Source: Candidatus Delongbacteria bacterium (GTDB taxonomy: Bacteria; CAIWAD01). From it: a DNA stretch of 64,000 bases. The stretch spans positions 541,001 to 605,000 of the forward strand of contig JACKCN010000001.1 of assembly GCA_020634015.1 (NCBI GenBank). Direction: 5' to 3'. Below the pieces are notes generated by a model, which did no database searches, was not told the DNA's origin, and was given only the letters and a program-made list of their open reading frames with translations. Every line of letters begins with the position of its first letter. Position 1 is the first letter of the stretch. The translations under genes were made by a program, and so were the position numbers. Below are positions 8,401-16,891 of this stretch, in pieces.

Positions 8401-8588
8401 CAGGCCAGCACCAGATTGCCGTCGCTGGAGCGCACGCCATTGGGCGACCAATTGATGTAGAACCCCGTGCGCAGTACCGAGCGACCTTCGGGCTGGCTGT
8501 CCAGCCAGTACTGGGGGGCCGGATCCGCACCGACCGCGCCGACCAGCGCCAGCAGGCAGAGCGTGCGGGAAACGGGATGCAGGGACAT
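5466..8588 (-). CDS. Large secreted beta-propeller-like protein with C-terminal sorting domain
   Basis: This 1040-residue protein has a signal peptide (LCLLALVGAVGADP). Its long body repeats a W-x-D-x-R pattern (VVWFDFRDGNGG, LAWTDQRAGNWD, LGWIDERNGPDG), suggesting beta-propeller blades. The last 80 residues form a FlgD-like/type IX secretion-type C-terminal domain, with SWPNPFNPSTRLAFQL, YNLQGRLVATLL and GTYLLQL. Such domains direct export or surface anchoring in FCB bacteria. No enzymatic motif is seen. A possible promoter-like TAACCTTTCG lies about 70 nt upstream of the start. The exact biological role is unknown. Confidence 0.8.
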   Translation of the reverse strand: MSLHPVSRTLCLLALVGAVGADPAPQYWLDSQPEGRSVLRTGFYINWSPNGVRSSDGNLVLAWSDARTGNFDVHAQKLSAEDGLELWSQQGEPLLVSGAPDQQAQPLTIADDSGGAFVVWFDFRDGNGGGALYANRIGDGPGGTGTTLWAQDLEIHSGSHIDPEYIAGDLLGCTDDQGGFWLAWTDQRAGNWDLFLSHVDANGVIAAFSSDGMPIADDPAAQHSVRLLPDGAGGVWLGWIDERNGPDGDLFVEHVDSSGQRASGARGARVRGGAAIQQEPAIALAANGLWLAWTDRESDMLGDVRLQRVNTNLENQLAAEGLPVRSESGIRESAPALCSLPGGEVLVGWEDSRDEPSAVDADLRIQRVSPDGTFLLAAAGAALCSVPGNQFELELEWADGSVLALWRDQRFLPRSNLYAQKLNLNGQLQWQDTGMPLLEEEAQNRTSDPVILKDGQGGLQAFWFDEGHGAPGLRTQRLDGNGSTVLGERGQEISWGPAGELNKLRLVNTNSGLWSFWIESTTIAGNDRLCVQKVNPDTGDRQFAREGQVVAPDLDGRTQAYALLPAPDGGVYVGLELGESLGQRSWLLRLAPGGELLWSTPLTQTFDPSGDGSSYQQHLKLAFKDGNVLAGWSGIWNTNLSFHTDLGIQCISPTGSPLWGPDGVQLSATPNQSEDLEALLMNTAGEILFIHSLQQFADEMYYGLRLGPDGQPLALPLLEFATEPQRRRNLQACELADGGLALVWEVQEDDGRTTLRGKGYNPDFSPRWQQDFEDGVHSRVYTRVVADAWGGVVVSSLDYDAQFSQYAGLKHVLADGSLRWTEPGAVTQPQDGRETDPGTLILPAEESWTLAQALVQHGQEGEGDAIFLSAHRLDEADPQSLESLWGSSLFRTSELRTFLELALAPDGEGGYYAGWVEQIRLRTQCCTQPIRNVHLARVGTPLTSVEASDVLPQRLELRSWPNPFNPSTRLAFQLDRPGQVTLQVYNLQGRLVATLLQDSALGAGTHSMTWEADSRLASGTYLLQLAVGEQSTTRKVLLLR

Positions 8589-8732
8589 GCCGGGACTCCT
8601 TTGTGTGGGTGGGGCAAGGCACGGAACCGTACCACTGCGCCTCGCCAGGACAGACTCTCGAAAGGTTAGTCAATCTCCGGCGGAATGGGCACTCAATTGT
8701 ATGCCTCGCCAAACTTCCCCTGCAAGGACGAC

Positions 8733-8767
8733 AATTGCCGGCCCCGGGTTCCGCGGGGCCGGCAATT
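8733..8767. terminator. Perfect 14-bp hairpin between two secreted-protein genes
   Basis: AATTGCCGGCCCCG at 8733-8746 pairs exactly with 8754-8767 around a 7-nt loop. It lies 23 nt past the stop of the gene ending at 8790, so it can end that transcript. There is no run of T on either side, so it may instead be a stabilising or attenuating hairpin. Confidence 0.5.
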
Positions 8768-8789
8768 CGGGGATTTTCAGCTGTCAGAA

Positions 8790-11618
8790 CTACTTGACCA
8801 GAGTGATCCGCTGGCTGTGGCGTTCTCCGCTGGCCGAGCGTGCCTGCAGCAGATAGGCTCCGCTGGCCAGTCCTTCGGCCCCCAGCACCAGGCGACGCTG
8901 GCCCGCGGGGAGTTCGCCCTGGAACAGGCTGGCCACGCGGGCTCCGCGCAGATCGTAAAGATCCACGCTCAGCTCTCCCGCGCGCACCACATCCACCACC
9001 AGTTCGCCACGCCCGTTGAAGGGATTGGGCGCGAAGGGCCGCAGGCTGAAGTCCGTGGGCAGTGCGGCGGGTTGGCCCGGAGACTCGACGGCGGTTTCCT
9101 GCACTACTCCGCTGAACACTCCGTGGCCATGGGTGCCCACGGCCACCGTGCCATCGGACTGACGCACATCCAGCGCCGTGACCCAGACCGTGCCGATCTG
9201 GTCGGCACCTTCCAGCTGCCATTCGGTGGCGGCACCGTCCAGCAGGCGCGTGGACCAGAGCCCCGTGGTGGTGCCCAGCAGGTACAGCGGCACATCCCCA
9301 CGATGCACGATCTGGGCCCAGTAACAGGAAGGGCCGGCCCCGCTGCCATCGGGAAACTCTTCCAGATTGCCCCCGATGGGCGTCCACTGCAGGCCACCAT
9401 CCGTGGTATGGAACACGCTCTGCACCTCGTAATTGGTGAACACCACGAGGACCTCATCCGCATCCAGCGGATTGACCGTGATGCAGTGGATCCAGCCACC
9501 CGCCGGGAACTCGGGAATGCTGACGTCAATCGGCAGCGGGTCCTCGCCCCAGGCATCGTCCAGCCGGATCACGCGGCTCACTGGATTCTCCTGACCATTC
9601 GAGTAGTCGTACACACCATAATAGATCCGGCCCGCGGGCTCGCTGGAGAGGCCCAGTGCGGTCAGCCAGCCATCGCTGAACGTGGTGGAGGAAACCACAC
9701 GCCAGTTGTCACCGGGGTTTGAGAACAGGTCGTCATTGAGCCAGAGCTCGTTGGTGGCGGCCAGGGCCATCCGGCTGTTGTCGGCGGGGTCCACGAAGAA
9801 GGGTGTGATCCAGCGCTGCATGTCCGCGTTGGGCGTGATCCAGTTGCCGTCCACGACCTCGCCGTTCTCATCGATCACGAACTGGACGAAACTGCCGCCG
9901 TACTGGGTGGACGCGTAGAGCGCGCGCTGCTCGGGCTGACTGGCCCCGCCAATCGCACAGGCCATGCCGTCGCCGCCGCGCACGTTGACCCAGGGCGTGT
10001 CCGCACCATCGGCCACGGCAATCCAGGTCCCATTGTCCTGCATGCCGCCCAGGATCTTGGGGTCATCGTCCGAGAGCCGGTCCAGCGAGACCCAGTAGAA
10101 CTGCGTGGTGGGATAGCCCTGGCTGCGCACCCAGGGAAAGGGGTTGTTGGGGCCGGGCTCGGCCATCGCGTCCTCGCAGCGGCTGATGCCGCCGTCATGG
10201 CTGCTCCAGATCCGGTCGGGAACGGCCGGATCGAAGATGATGTTGTGCACGTCGGCGTGATGGTTGGGATAGCTCACGTCGCTGCCCTCGGGTCCGGGCA
10301 ACTGGCCGTAATAGTAGTTGTAGCCCCCGATCCAGCGCACGGGAGCCGTGCCCTGGAAGCCGTCGGTGCTGCGGAAGAGGCTGGTGCCGCCGATGAACAC
10401 CGCCAGTGGATCGTCGGGTTTGACCCGGATGGTCATGTCATAACCGCCCTGGCTGGCATAATCGTAGCCGAAGGGCAGGTCCACCTCGTCCTGCAGGTCG
10501 GGCAGGTTGGCGCTGCGGTCCTGCCAGACGCCCGTATCGGCCTGGTAGTGCCAGAGACTGTGTCCGCCGCCTGTCCCGATGAACCCCGCTCCCGGCGTCT
10601 CGCCCAGGAAATAGACCTGGTCCAGATCCGAAGGGGCCTCGGCGCAGATCACACGATTCCAGGCAGAGGGCCAGTCCTGGGGCGTGATCTCCGTCCAGGT
10701 GTCGCCGTCCGTGCTGCGCCAGATACCCGCGTCCGTGCAGGCGCTGCTGAGCACGGCATACAATACTCCATCCTCGGTGGCGTGCACGTGGGTCCAGGCG
10801 GAACTCAGCGACTGGAAACTGCCCAGAGCCGTGGACCAGTTCTCGCCCCCGTCGTCGCTGCGCATCACCGTGCCGTAACAGGCGGCGTACACACGACCGG
10901 CACCCGTGGAACCGGGATCGACCACCACATCGAAGACCACGTCGAAGGGGCTGCCGAAGCTGGACGGCGTGGTGGCCGTGCTGGCCAGCTGGTTCCAGCT
11001 GTGGCCACCGTCGCTGGAGACGAAGATGCCGTCACCGAAGTACCCGGGCACGCGGCTGTTGATCGAGCGCGAGCCACTGCCCACGTATTCGCCGGTGCCG
11101 TAGTACCAGGTGTCGCCATGACCCGGACGCGGGTCCTGCACCAGGCAGGTCACTCCGGGCAATTGCTCCATGGACGTCAGGCGCTGCCAGTCGGTCCCGG
11201 CGTTCAGGCTTTCGTAGAGCGCGCCGCTGACCGAGCCTGCCAGCAGGCGGCCGGGCGTGTTGCGATCGAGCACCAGCGCCCGCGTGCGCCCACCGATGTT
11301 CACCGGGCCGCGGTACTCCCAGTCCTCGGTGAAGACCTGTGCCCCCTTGTGTACGGGTTGGCGGCGCAGCTGGCTCACGAAGGCCTGCTCGCGGCTGCGG
11401 ATCGCGCGGGGAATCTCGCCGGTGGCCGGATTGCGCAGTTTCATCCGCTCGTAATCGGCTCGTGCGATGGCCTTGCCGCCCTGCCCCAGCGGCACAGGGT
11501 GAGCCAGATTCCACTCCCGGAAACCGGGAATCGCCGTCTCGCTCGCGGGAGTCTGCCAGAGAGCCAGGGCCACGGCCAGGCCGCTGGCCAGCAACACGGT
11601 GAGTTGCAGATTTTTCAT
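8790..11618 (-). CDS. Secreted BNR/sortilin-like repeat protein with C-terminal sorting domain
   Basis: The 942-residue product starts with a signal peptide (LTVLLASGLAVALALWQTPA). It contains several Asp-box/BNR motifs of the S-x-D-G-G-x-x-W type: SSDGGHSWNQ, SDDGGENWS, STDGDTWTE and TTDGGLQWTP. These are typical of VPS10/sortilin-like propellers and extracellular glycan-binding proteins. The C-terminal domain (APNPFNGRGELVVDV, YDLRGARVASLF, SGAYLLQARS) is of the type IX/FlgD-like sorting class. Its start codon overlaps the stop of the upstream channel gene (ATGA), so the two are co-translated. No catalytic residues can be named. Confidence 0.82.
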   Translation of the reverse strand: MKNLQLTVLLASGLAVALALWQTPASETAIPGFREWNLAHPVPLGQGGKAIARADYERMKLRNPATGEIPRAIRSREQAFVSQLRRQPVHKGAQVFTEDWEYRGPVNIGGRTRALVLDRNTPGRLLAGSVSGALYESLNAGTDWQRLTSMEQLPGVTCLVQDPRPGHGDTWYYGTGEYVGSGSRSINSRVPGYFGDGIFVSSDGGHSWNQLASTATTPSSFGSPFDVVFDVVVDPGSTGAGRVYAACYGTVMRSDDGGENWSTALGSFQSLSSAWTHVHATEDGVLYAVLSSACTDAGIWRSTDGDTWTEITPQDWPSAWNRVICAEAPSDLDQVYFLGETPGAGFIGTGGGHSLWHYQADTGVWQDRSANLPDLQDEVDLPFGYDYASQGGYDMTIRVKPDDPLAVFIGGTSLFRSTDGFQGTAPVRWIGGYNYYYGQLPGPEGSDVSYPNHHADVHNIIFDPAVPDRIWSSHDGGISRCEDAMAEPGPNNPFPWVRSQGYPTTQFYWVSLDRLSDDDPKILGGMQDNGTWIAVADGADTPWVNVRGGDGMACAIGGASQPEQRALYASTQYGGSFVQFVIDENGEVVDGNWITPNADMQRWITPFFVDPADNSRMALAATNELWLNDDLFSNPGDNWRVVSSTTFSDGWLTALGLSSEPAGRIYYGVYDYSNGQENPVSRVIRLDDAWGEDPLPIDVSIPEFPAGGWIHCITVNPLDADEVLVVFTNYEVQSVFHTTDGGLQWTPIGGNLEEFPDGSGAGPSCYWAQIVHRGDVPLYLLGTTTGLWSTRLLDGAATEWQLEGADQIGTVWVTALDVRQSDGTVAVGTHGHGVFSGVVQETAVESPGQPAALPTDFSLRPFAPNPFNGRGELVVDVVRAGELSVDLYDLRGARVASLFQGELPAGQRRLVLGAEGLASGAYLLQARSASGERHSQRITLVK

Positions 11619-12886
11619 CGTGGGGTTTCCTTGTGCGACAGGGTCGGAATGAGAGCGTCGGCCAGGCTGCGCAGATCCCCGCCGGACGGGGCCTGGAAGG
11701 TGCGCAGGCCGAACACGGGCATGGCGGCCAGCAGGTGGTCGAAGATGTCGGATTGCAGATCCTCGAACTGCGCCCAGCGCTGCTCGCGACTGAACACGTA
11801 GATCTCGAGCGGCAGCCCGTGCTCGCCGGGCTGAAGCTGGCGCACCAGGAAGGACATCTCCGCGTGAATCAGGGGATGGCTGCGCAACCAGGCGACCACA
11901 TAGGCCCGGAAGGTGCCCAGATTGGTCATCGCGCGGCCATTGATCAGTTCACCGGGATCGCCATGGTGTGTCACACTGTCGTTGCGCACTTCCTTGCGCC
12001 GGGTGGCCACGTAATCGGCGATGCGCTCGATGGCCTGGAAACGATCCAGCTCGGCGGGAGTGCAGAAGTGCACGCTGTTCATGTCCAGCAGCAGGCTGCG
12101 CTTGATCCGCCGTCCTCCGGACTCCTCCATGCCGCGCCAGTTGCGGAAGGAGTTGGAGACCATTGAATAGGAGGGAATCGTGCTGATGGTCTTGTCCCAG
12201 TTCTGGACCTTCACCGTGTGCAGCGAGATGTCGATCACGGTGCCGTCGGCCTCGAAGGCGTCCATCTGGATCCAGTCGCCAATGCGCACCATGTCGTTGG
12301 AGGTGAGCTGCACTCCGGCCACCAGCCCCAGGATCGAGTCCTTGAAGATCAGCAGCAGCACGGCCGTCATCGCGCCCAGCCCGCTGAGCAGGGTCAGGGG
12401 CGACTTGCCCAGGATCAGTGACAGCACCAGCGCGCCCGCATAGATGAAGAGCACGATCTTGGCCACCTGCACATACCCGCGGATCGGCCGGTTGCGCGCC
12501 ACCTCGAAGGAATTGTAGATGTCCGTGGCTGTGTTGAGCAGCGCGGAGATCACGCTGAAGATCACCAGCAGCATCCAGATCAGCGCCGTGCGGCGCAGCA
12601 ATTCGTCGATGCTGTCAAAGGTGTGGGCGAAGGAGTGCACGACCAGCGCGGGCACGATCCAGCCCGCACGTTCCAGCACCCGGTTCTTGAGCAGCAGGTC
12701 GTCCCACTGGGTCTTGCTTCGCACGATGATCCGGCTCAGGCTGCCGATCACCAGCCGGGCCAACAGACGGTAGGCGGCCCAGGATCCAAAGGCCATCAGC
12801 AGCAGCAGGGCCAGTTTCGAAAGCATCAGACTGGCCCGCGGTTCCATTCCCCAGGCGAGCAGTTGGTTCATCAGGGCTTCTTGCAT
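11615..12886 (-). CDS. ybdG: YbdG-type mechanosensitive (MscS-family) channel
   Basis: These inner-membrane channels open on membrane tension and protect against osmotic downshock. The 423-residue product has about five transmembrane segments (for example LMLSKLALLLLMAFGSWAAY and LLSGLGAMTAVLLLIF). The MscS pore/beta domain follows: FKDSILGLVAGVQL, then GDWIQMDAFEADGTVIDI, and the YbdG signature NSFRNWRGMEESGGRRIKR. I chose ATG 12886 (MQEALMNQ), because the longer frame to 13141 is low-complexity and crosses the glutamine synthetase promoter region. ATG 12871 is an alternative start. Its stop overlaps the next gene by ATGA. Confidence 0.9.
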   Translation of the reverse strand: MQEALMNQLLAWGMEPRASLMLSKLALLLLMAFGSWAAYRLLARLVIGSLSRIIVRSKTQWDDLLLKNRVLERAGWIVPALVVHSFAHTFDSIDELLRRTALIWMLLVIFSVISALLNTATDIYNSFEVARNRPIRGYVQVAKIVLFIYAGALVLSLILGKSPLTLLSGLGAMTAVLLLIFKDSILGLVAGVQLTSNDMVRIGDWIQMDAFEADGTVIDISLHTVKVQNWDKTISTIPSYSMVSNSFRNWRGMEESGGRRIKRSLLLDMNSVHFCTPAELDRFQAIERIADYVATRRKEVRNDSVTHHGDPGELINGRAMTNLGTFRAYVVAWLRSHPLIHAEMSFLVRQLQPGEHGLPLEIYVFSREQRWAQFEDLQSDIFDHLLAAMPVFGLRTFQAPSGGDLRSLADALIPTLSHKETPR

Positions 12887-13158
12887 GGCAGGACGAGCAT
12901 CTCCAGACTTGTGGGGGTTCAGGGAGTGGTGCGGACATCGGGTCGCCCACGTGGGCCTGAAGGTAAGGCTCTGGTCTTGGCATGAAAACCGCCCCCGAGC
13001 CAGCAGTCTCCCGTGGACATCCCCTGCCCGTACCTGTCCCGGCGACTGGCACGCCCCGATTGACCTTGAGCAAGTCGCCTCCCGCGACCCATTGGGATCA
13101 TCATTGCCCTTGTGCCCGGCCAGAGACAACCGTGCCAGCATCCGCCAACGGAGGAAGA
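12887..13158. other. Divergent promoter region between channel and glutamine synthetase genes
   Basis: This 272-bp gap must hold promoters for both flanking genes. I cannot point to convincing -10/-35 elements. The open frames across it are extensions of the two genes without supported starts. Confidence 0.4.
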
Positions 13159-14697
13159 ATGGATTCGGCCTACGCCCCCCTGCACCCCATGATGGAAATC
13201 ATTGACAAGCCATGCGCGGACTGGACACGCCAGGACCTGCTGAAGGTGATCGAGACCCGGCGTCTTCGCCGGATCACATTCCACTACACGGGCCTGGATG
13301 GCAAGCTCAAGGAACTGAAGATGCCCGTGCTGGATCACGCCCAGGCGGACCGGATCCTGGCCCGCGGTGAACGCGTGGACGGCTCCTCACTCTTCAGCGG
13401 CCTGGTCGGTGCGGGACTCTCGGACCTGTATGTGCTGCCGCTCTACCGCAGTGCCTTCATCAATCCGCTGGACGAGCAGAGCCTGAATCTGATCTGTCGT
13501 TTCGTGACACCCAATGGCGAACCGGCCGATTTTGCTCCCGACAACATCCTCGCCCGGGCCCTGGGCCTGCTGCGCCAGGAAACCGGGCTCGAGATGCGCG
13601 GCCTGGGAGAACTGGAATTCTACCTCTTCAGCCGGCCCGAGAAGGCGCTCTACCCCGCTCCGCGCCAGCGTGGGTATCACGCCACCGGCCCCTTCAGCAA
13701 ACAGGGGAGCGTGCTGAATGAGATGATCGACGCCATCAACCGCTCGACCTATGGGGTGAAATACGGGCACAACGAAGTGGGCTTCGTCGAGAATCTGAAA
13801 AGTGAACTGGTGGAGATCGATGGCTGCCAGGCCGAGCAGCTGGAAATCGAACTGCTGCTGCAGCCGCTGGACGAACTGGCCGACACTCTGGTGATCGCGC
13901 GCTGGCTGATTCGCAACATCGCCCATCGCCATGGCATGGTGGCCTCCTTCGCGCCCAAGATCTGCGACGACGCCGCGGGCAACGGCATGCACATCCATCT
14001 TGAACTGATGCGCGACGGCCAGAGCGTGATGCGTGCCGAGGGTGGCAAACTGGCGGAACCGGCGCGTCGCCTGATCGCGGGCCTCTGCCGCAGCGCCGTC
14101 TCGCTGACGGCCTTCGGCAATACCGTGTCCTCGTCCTACCTGAGGCTGGTCCCCAACCACGAGGCTCCCACCCGGATCTGCTGGAGCGATCTCAACCGCA
14201 GCGCGCTGATCCGTGTGCCACTGGGCTGGAAGGAAGGCGAACAGCTGACCGCGCTCTTCAATCCGAAGGAAACCGTCGACCAGGCCGAGCTGCCCGCCAG
14301 CCAGACCGTGGAACTGCGCTCACCGGACGGCAGCGCCAATGTGCATCTGCTGCTGGCCGGGATGAGCATGGCCGCGGTGCGCGGCTTCCGTGATCCGGAC
14401 GCCCTGCGGACGGTCGAGGATCTCTATGTGGTGGGCGACATCTCCGCCGATCCCAGTGTGCGCGATCGCCTGGCCCAGTTGCCGCCTTCCTGCACCGACA
14501 GCGCCGCGGAACTGGAAGCGGAGCGCGAGATCTACCAGGCGAACGGCGTCTTTCCCGCCTGCATGATCGACTGGGCCGCCGAGAGCCTGCGCGCCCAGAA
14601 CGACTCCGGCATGCACACCTGGCTCGCCAGTCTTGAGCCCGATGCCCGCGAAACCGAAACCCGCCGCATCCTCCACAAGGACCTGCACAAGAATTGA
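13159..14697 (+). CDS. Glutamine synthetase family protein (type I fold)
   Basis: Type I glutamine synthetases make glutamine from glutamate, ammonia and ATP; relatives act on other gamma-glutamyl substrates. The 512-residue product has the beta-grasp N-domain and the catalytic motifs GELEFYLF, GNGMHIHLEL (His for the phosphate), SSSYLRLVPNHEAPTRICW and NRSALIRVP. The usual adenylylation loop (NLYDLP) is replaced by DLYVVGDISADPS, so regulation by adenylylation is unlikely. ATG 13159 follows a strong GGAGGAA site; the open frame upstream is spurious. With no nitrogen-regulation genes nearby, the true substrate is not certain. Confidence 0.85.
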   Translation: MDSAYAPLHPMMEIIDKPCADWTRQDLLKVIETRRLRRITFHYTGLDGKLKELKMPVLDHAQADRILARGERVDGSSLFSGLVGAGLSDLYVLPLYRSAFINPLDEQSLNLICRFVTPNGEPADFAPDNILARALGLLRQETGLEMRGLGELEFYLFSRPEKALYPAPRQRGYHATGPFSKQGSVLNEMIDAINRSTYGVKYGHNEVGFVENLKSELVEIDGCQAEQLEIELLLQPLDELADTLVIARWLIRNIAHRHGMVASFAPKICDDAAGNGMHIHLELMRDGQSVMRAEGGKLAEPARRLIAGLCRSAVSLTAFGNTVSSSYLRLVPNHEAPTRICWSDLNRSALIRVPLGWKEGEQLTALFNPKETVDQAELPASQTVELRSPDGSANVHLLLAGMSMAAVRGFRDPDALRTVEDLYVVGDISADPSVRDRLAQLPPSCTDSAAELEAEREIYQANGVFPACMIDWAAESLRAQNDSGMHTWLASLEPDARETETRRILHKDLHKN

Positions 14698-14859
14698 CCC
14701 AACGCACAGCCACACATCCCGTCGGCCACTTGCGCCCCACACAGGTCGCTGTGCCACACACGCTTGCGGCTTCCTGCCGGGCCCGATGAAGCGACGCGCA
14801 ATCCGGGAATCACTCAACCCTTCCGCACTGCAACTCCACGCACACCCCCAAAAACCAAC

Positions 14860-14888
14860 ACGGCCCGGGATCAACACCCCCGGGCCGT
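14860..14888. terminator. Bidirectional terminator between convergent genes
   Basis: ACGGCCCGGG (14860-14869) pairs perfectly with 14879-14888 around a 9-nt loop. TTTCATT follows on the plus strand. On the minus strand TGTTGGTTTTT follows. It serves both the glutamine synthetase gene and the convergent methyltransferase gene. Confidence 0.8.
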
Positions 14889-14916
14889 TTCATTGGTCAT
14901 CTCCTCACCGGACAAA

Positions 14917-15549
14917 TCAAAAAACTTCCCCCTCACCCCGTTCCACCCAGGCAAAGCGCGTGACTTCCGGATCTCCTCCATGGCTCACACCAAGGACCGC
15001 CAGACCGTGGTCGCGCAGGAACTGGTCAATCGGGAACGGGGCACGCTGGCGACTGCGACTGCCATAGGCCCCCACGATCAAACGCCCACCGGGAGTCACG
15101 GCACGCCGCAACAGACGTTTCAGGTAGACCTCGAGCCGCTCGACGGGCACACAGTCCACGAGAGTGTAGACGAAATCGTACGTGCGTTCGGGCGACCAGT
15201 TCCAGGCGTTGCAGCAGATCAGGCTGGCCGCAGGCAGCTTGAGCCGCTCGCGCGCGATCTGGATCAAGCCATCCCCGGCGTCCAGCCCGTGGGGTTCCAG
15301 AGTGATCTGCCGTTCAGCCGCCCATTGCATCACGCATTCCAGCAGATGGCCGTTGGCACAGCCCACATCCAGAAAACTGCCGCTGCGATGCACGCCCTCC
15401 AGCAGGGGCTCGCGTTCGGCGCGCCAGCGTTCGGCACCTCCGGCGAAACCGCTCTGGCGAATCGGGTCGCTCTCGTCCAGATAACACTGCTCGAGAGTCT
15501 GCAATTGCTTGAGGAATGAGCGGGGCAGCGGACTGCGTGTATTCAGCAT
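14917..15549 (-). CDS. Class I SAM-dependent methyltransferase
   Basis: The 210-residue protein shows the SAM-binding motif I FLDVGCANGHLLE, an acidic motif II (HGLDAGDGLIQIA), and later motifs (YDFVYTLVDCVPVERL, TPGGRLIVGAYG). The substrate cannot be read from the sequence. It is the last gene of a minus-strand operon: the small P-loop kinase gene ends 12 nt upstream. The tight arrangement with YjbQ and DUF1289 suggests shared expression but does not define a pathway. Confidence 0.8.
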   Translation of the reverse strand: MLNTRSPLPRSFLKQLQTLEQCYLDESDPIRQSGFAGGAERWRAEREPLLEGVHRSGSFLDVGCANGHLLECVMQWAAERQITLEPHGLDAGDGLIQIARERLKLPAASLICCNAWNWSPERTYDFVYTLVDCVPVERLEVYLKRLLRRAVTPGGRLIVGAYGSRSRQRAPFPIDQFLRDHGLAVLGVSHGGDPEVTRFAWVERGEGEVF

Positions 15550-15561
15550 CTCAGGTCTCTT

Positions 15562-16125
15562 TCATTCGGGATGGTTCGCATGCGTTGAGGCCTCGAGTGC
15601 CTCCAGCCAGCGCCGGGCCTCGCCCGGTGTGCGAAAGCGCAGGCAGGGCGGGCAGTCCTGCTGTGCCGTGAGACGTTCGAACTCCCGTCGTCGGCGCTTC
15701 CAGGTCCTGATCACCCACCAGAGAATCGAGTCGCGGCTGAAGAAGGCCAGTCGCCAGTTCTCGCGGTTGCCCGCGAACAGCTCTTCCCCGGTGGCGCAGC
15801 GTGTCACCGTGCGCCGCAGGGAGCGTGCGAACACACGCGAAAAGGAATGGTCCAGCCAGATCAGCAGGGTCGCGCGCGGCCACACCAGATCGCGCACGGG
15901 GCTGTAGTTGCCATCCACCAGCCAGCGGGGTTCGCGTGTGACGGCATCGACACGGGCGCGAAAGTCCGACAGCAGGCGCGGTTCCCAGTCGGGCAGCCAG
16001 TAGAGGTTGTCCAGTTCCGTGGGCGTCCGCCCCAGGATGCGCCCCAGCGACCGCGTGAAGGTCGTCTTGCCGCAGCAACTGGTGCCGATCACATTCACCC
16101 GGTCCAGATCAAGCGGCCGGCTCAT
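15562..16125 (-). CDS. Small P-loop kinase (adenylate kinase-like/FlaR-like)
   Basis: The 187-residue product opens with a Walker A loop, NVIGTSCCGKTTF. It continues with the conserved LDNLYWLPDW and WLVDGNYSPVRDLVWPRA segments of the adenylate kinase-like/topology modulation (FlaR) group. These bind ATP and probably phosphorylate a small molecule, but no substrate is established. ATG 16125 overlaps the stop of yjbQ (ATGA), so the longer frame to 16197 is rejected. A two-Cys insertion in the P-loop (SCCGK) is slightly unusual. Confidence 0.78.
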   Translation of the reverse strand: MSRPLDLDRVNVIGTSCCGKTTFTRSLGRILGRTPTELDNLYWLPDWEPRLLSDFRARVDAVTREPRWLVDGNYSPVRDLVWPRATLLIWLDHSFSRVFARSLRRTVTRCATGEELFAGNRENWRLAFFSRDSILWWVIRTWKRRRREFERLTAQQDCPPCLRFRTPGEARRWLEALEASTHANHPE

Positions 16126-16544
16126 TCTCCGATGATCTTCACCAGCACGCGCTTGCGGCGCATGCCGTCGAATTCGCCGTAGAAGATCTGCTCCCATGGG
16201 CCGAAGTCCAACTGCCCCTCGCTGATGGCCACCACCACCTCCCGCCCCATCAACTGGCGCTTGAGGTGCGCGTCAGCATTCAGTTCGCCCGTGTCGTTGT
16301 GGCGCCACTGGTCCACCGGCTCGTGGGGTGCCAGCTTCTCAAGCCAGACGCTGAAGTCACGATGCAGGCCCGTCTCAGCGTCATTGATGAACACGCTGGC
16401 CGTGATGTGCATGGCGTTCACCAGCACCAGGCCTTCACGCACCCCGCTTTCATGGATGCACTCCTCCACATCGCGCGTGATGTTGACGAAGTCGGTCCGC
16501 CTGTCGGTGCGGAACCAGAGTTCCCGGCGGTAGCTGCGCATCAT
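16122..16544 (-). CDS. yjbQ: YjbQ/UPF0047 family protein
   Basis: This 140-residue protein belongs to the compact UPF0047 family, whose members have weak thiamine-phosphate synthase activity; the physiological role is unsettled. Family hallmarks are the FVNITRDVEE start, GLVLVNAMHITASVFINDAE, the HNDTGELNADAHLKRQLMG block with its conserved His residues, and the closing FDGMRRKRVLVKI. ATG codons at 16544 and 16541 are both possible; each overlaps the DUF1289 stop codon. It is the second gene of a four-gene operon. Confidence 0.9.
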   Translation of the reverse strand: MMRSYRRELWFRTDRRTDFVNITRDVEECIHESGVREGLVLVNAMHITASVFINDAETGLHRDFSVWLEKLAPHEPVDQWRHNDTGELNADAHLKRQLMGREVVVAISEGQLDFGPWEQIFYGEFDGMRRKRVLVKIIGE

Positions 16545-16750
16545 TCCTCCCTGGGCGCTGAGGACCCCGTCGCCCCACGTTTGCGGGCCTTGAGGGCGGC
16601 CAGCCGATCCCGGACCTGCTGGCGGCGAGGCTCGTCGAATCGGCTCCAGCCGGCGATTTCATCGCGCGTGCGCAGGCAGCCCAGACAGATGCCCAATTGA
16701 CGATCCAGCTCGCAGACGCCAATGCACGGGGATGCGGGTTGTTCGGCCAT
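16541..16750 (-). CDS. DUF1289 family small Cys-rich protein
   Basis: The 69-residue product has the DUF1289 pattern SPCIGVCELDRQLGICLGCLRTRDEI followed by a W and an arginine-rich tail. Four Cys residues (CxxxC and CxxC) suggest metal or Fe-S binding. The function is unknown. ATG 16750 is preceded by GGGAGA. It is first in the operon with yjbQ, the P-loop kinase and the methyltransferase. A TAATTG promoter-like element lies about 80 nt upstream on the minus strand (16831-16836). Confidence 0.85.
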   Translation of the reverse strand: MAEQPASPCIGVCELDRQLGICLGCLRTRDEIAGWSRFDEPRRQQVRDRLAALKARKRGATGSSAPREE

Positions 16751-16891
16751 GGGTCTCCCATTGTGACGGGGTCGGTTCTGGACGGGTACGGGCAGAATTC
16801 CGGAGTAACATTCTGCTTGATGGGTTGATCCAATTAGGGAAATTCATGACCATTTTCTGCCCCGCACCAGGACGCAAATCGGACGGAACCC

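Noticed and set aside
10197..11801. 534-codon plus-strand frame
   Set aside because: Antisense to the BNR-repeat protein and the channel gene; A/G/V/H-rich shadow composition.
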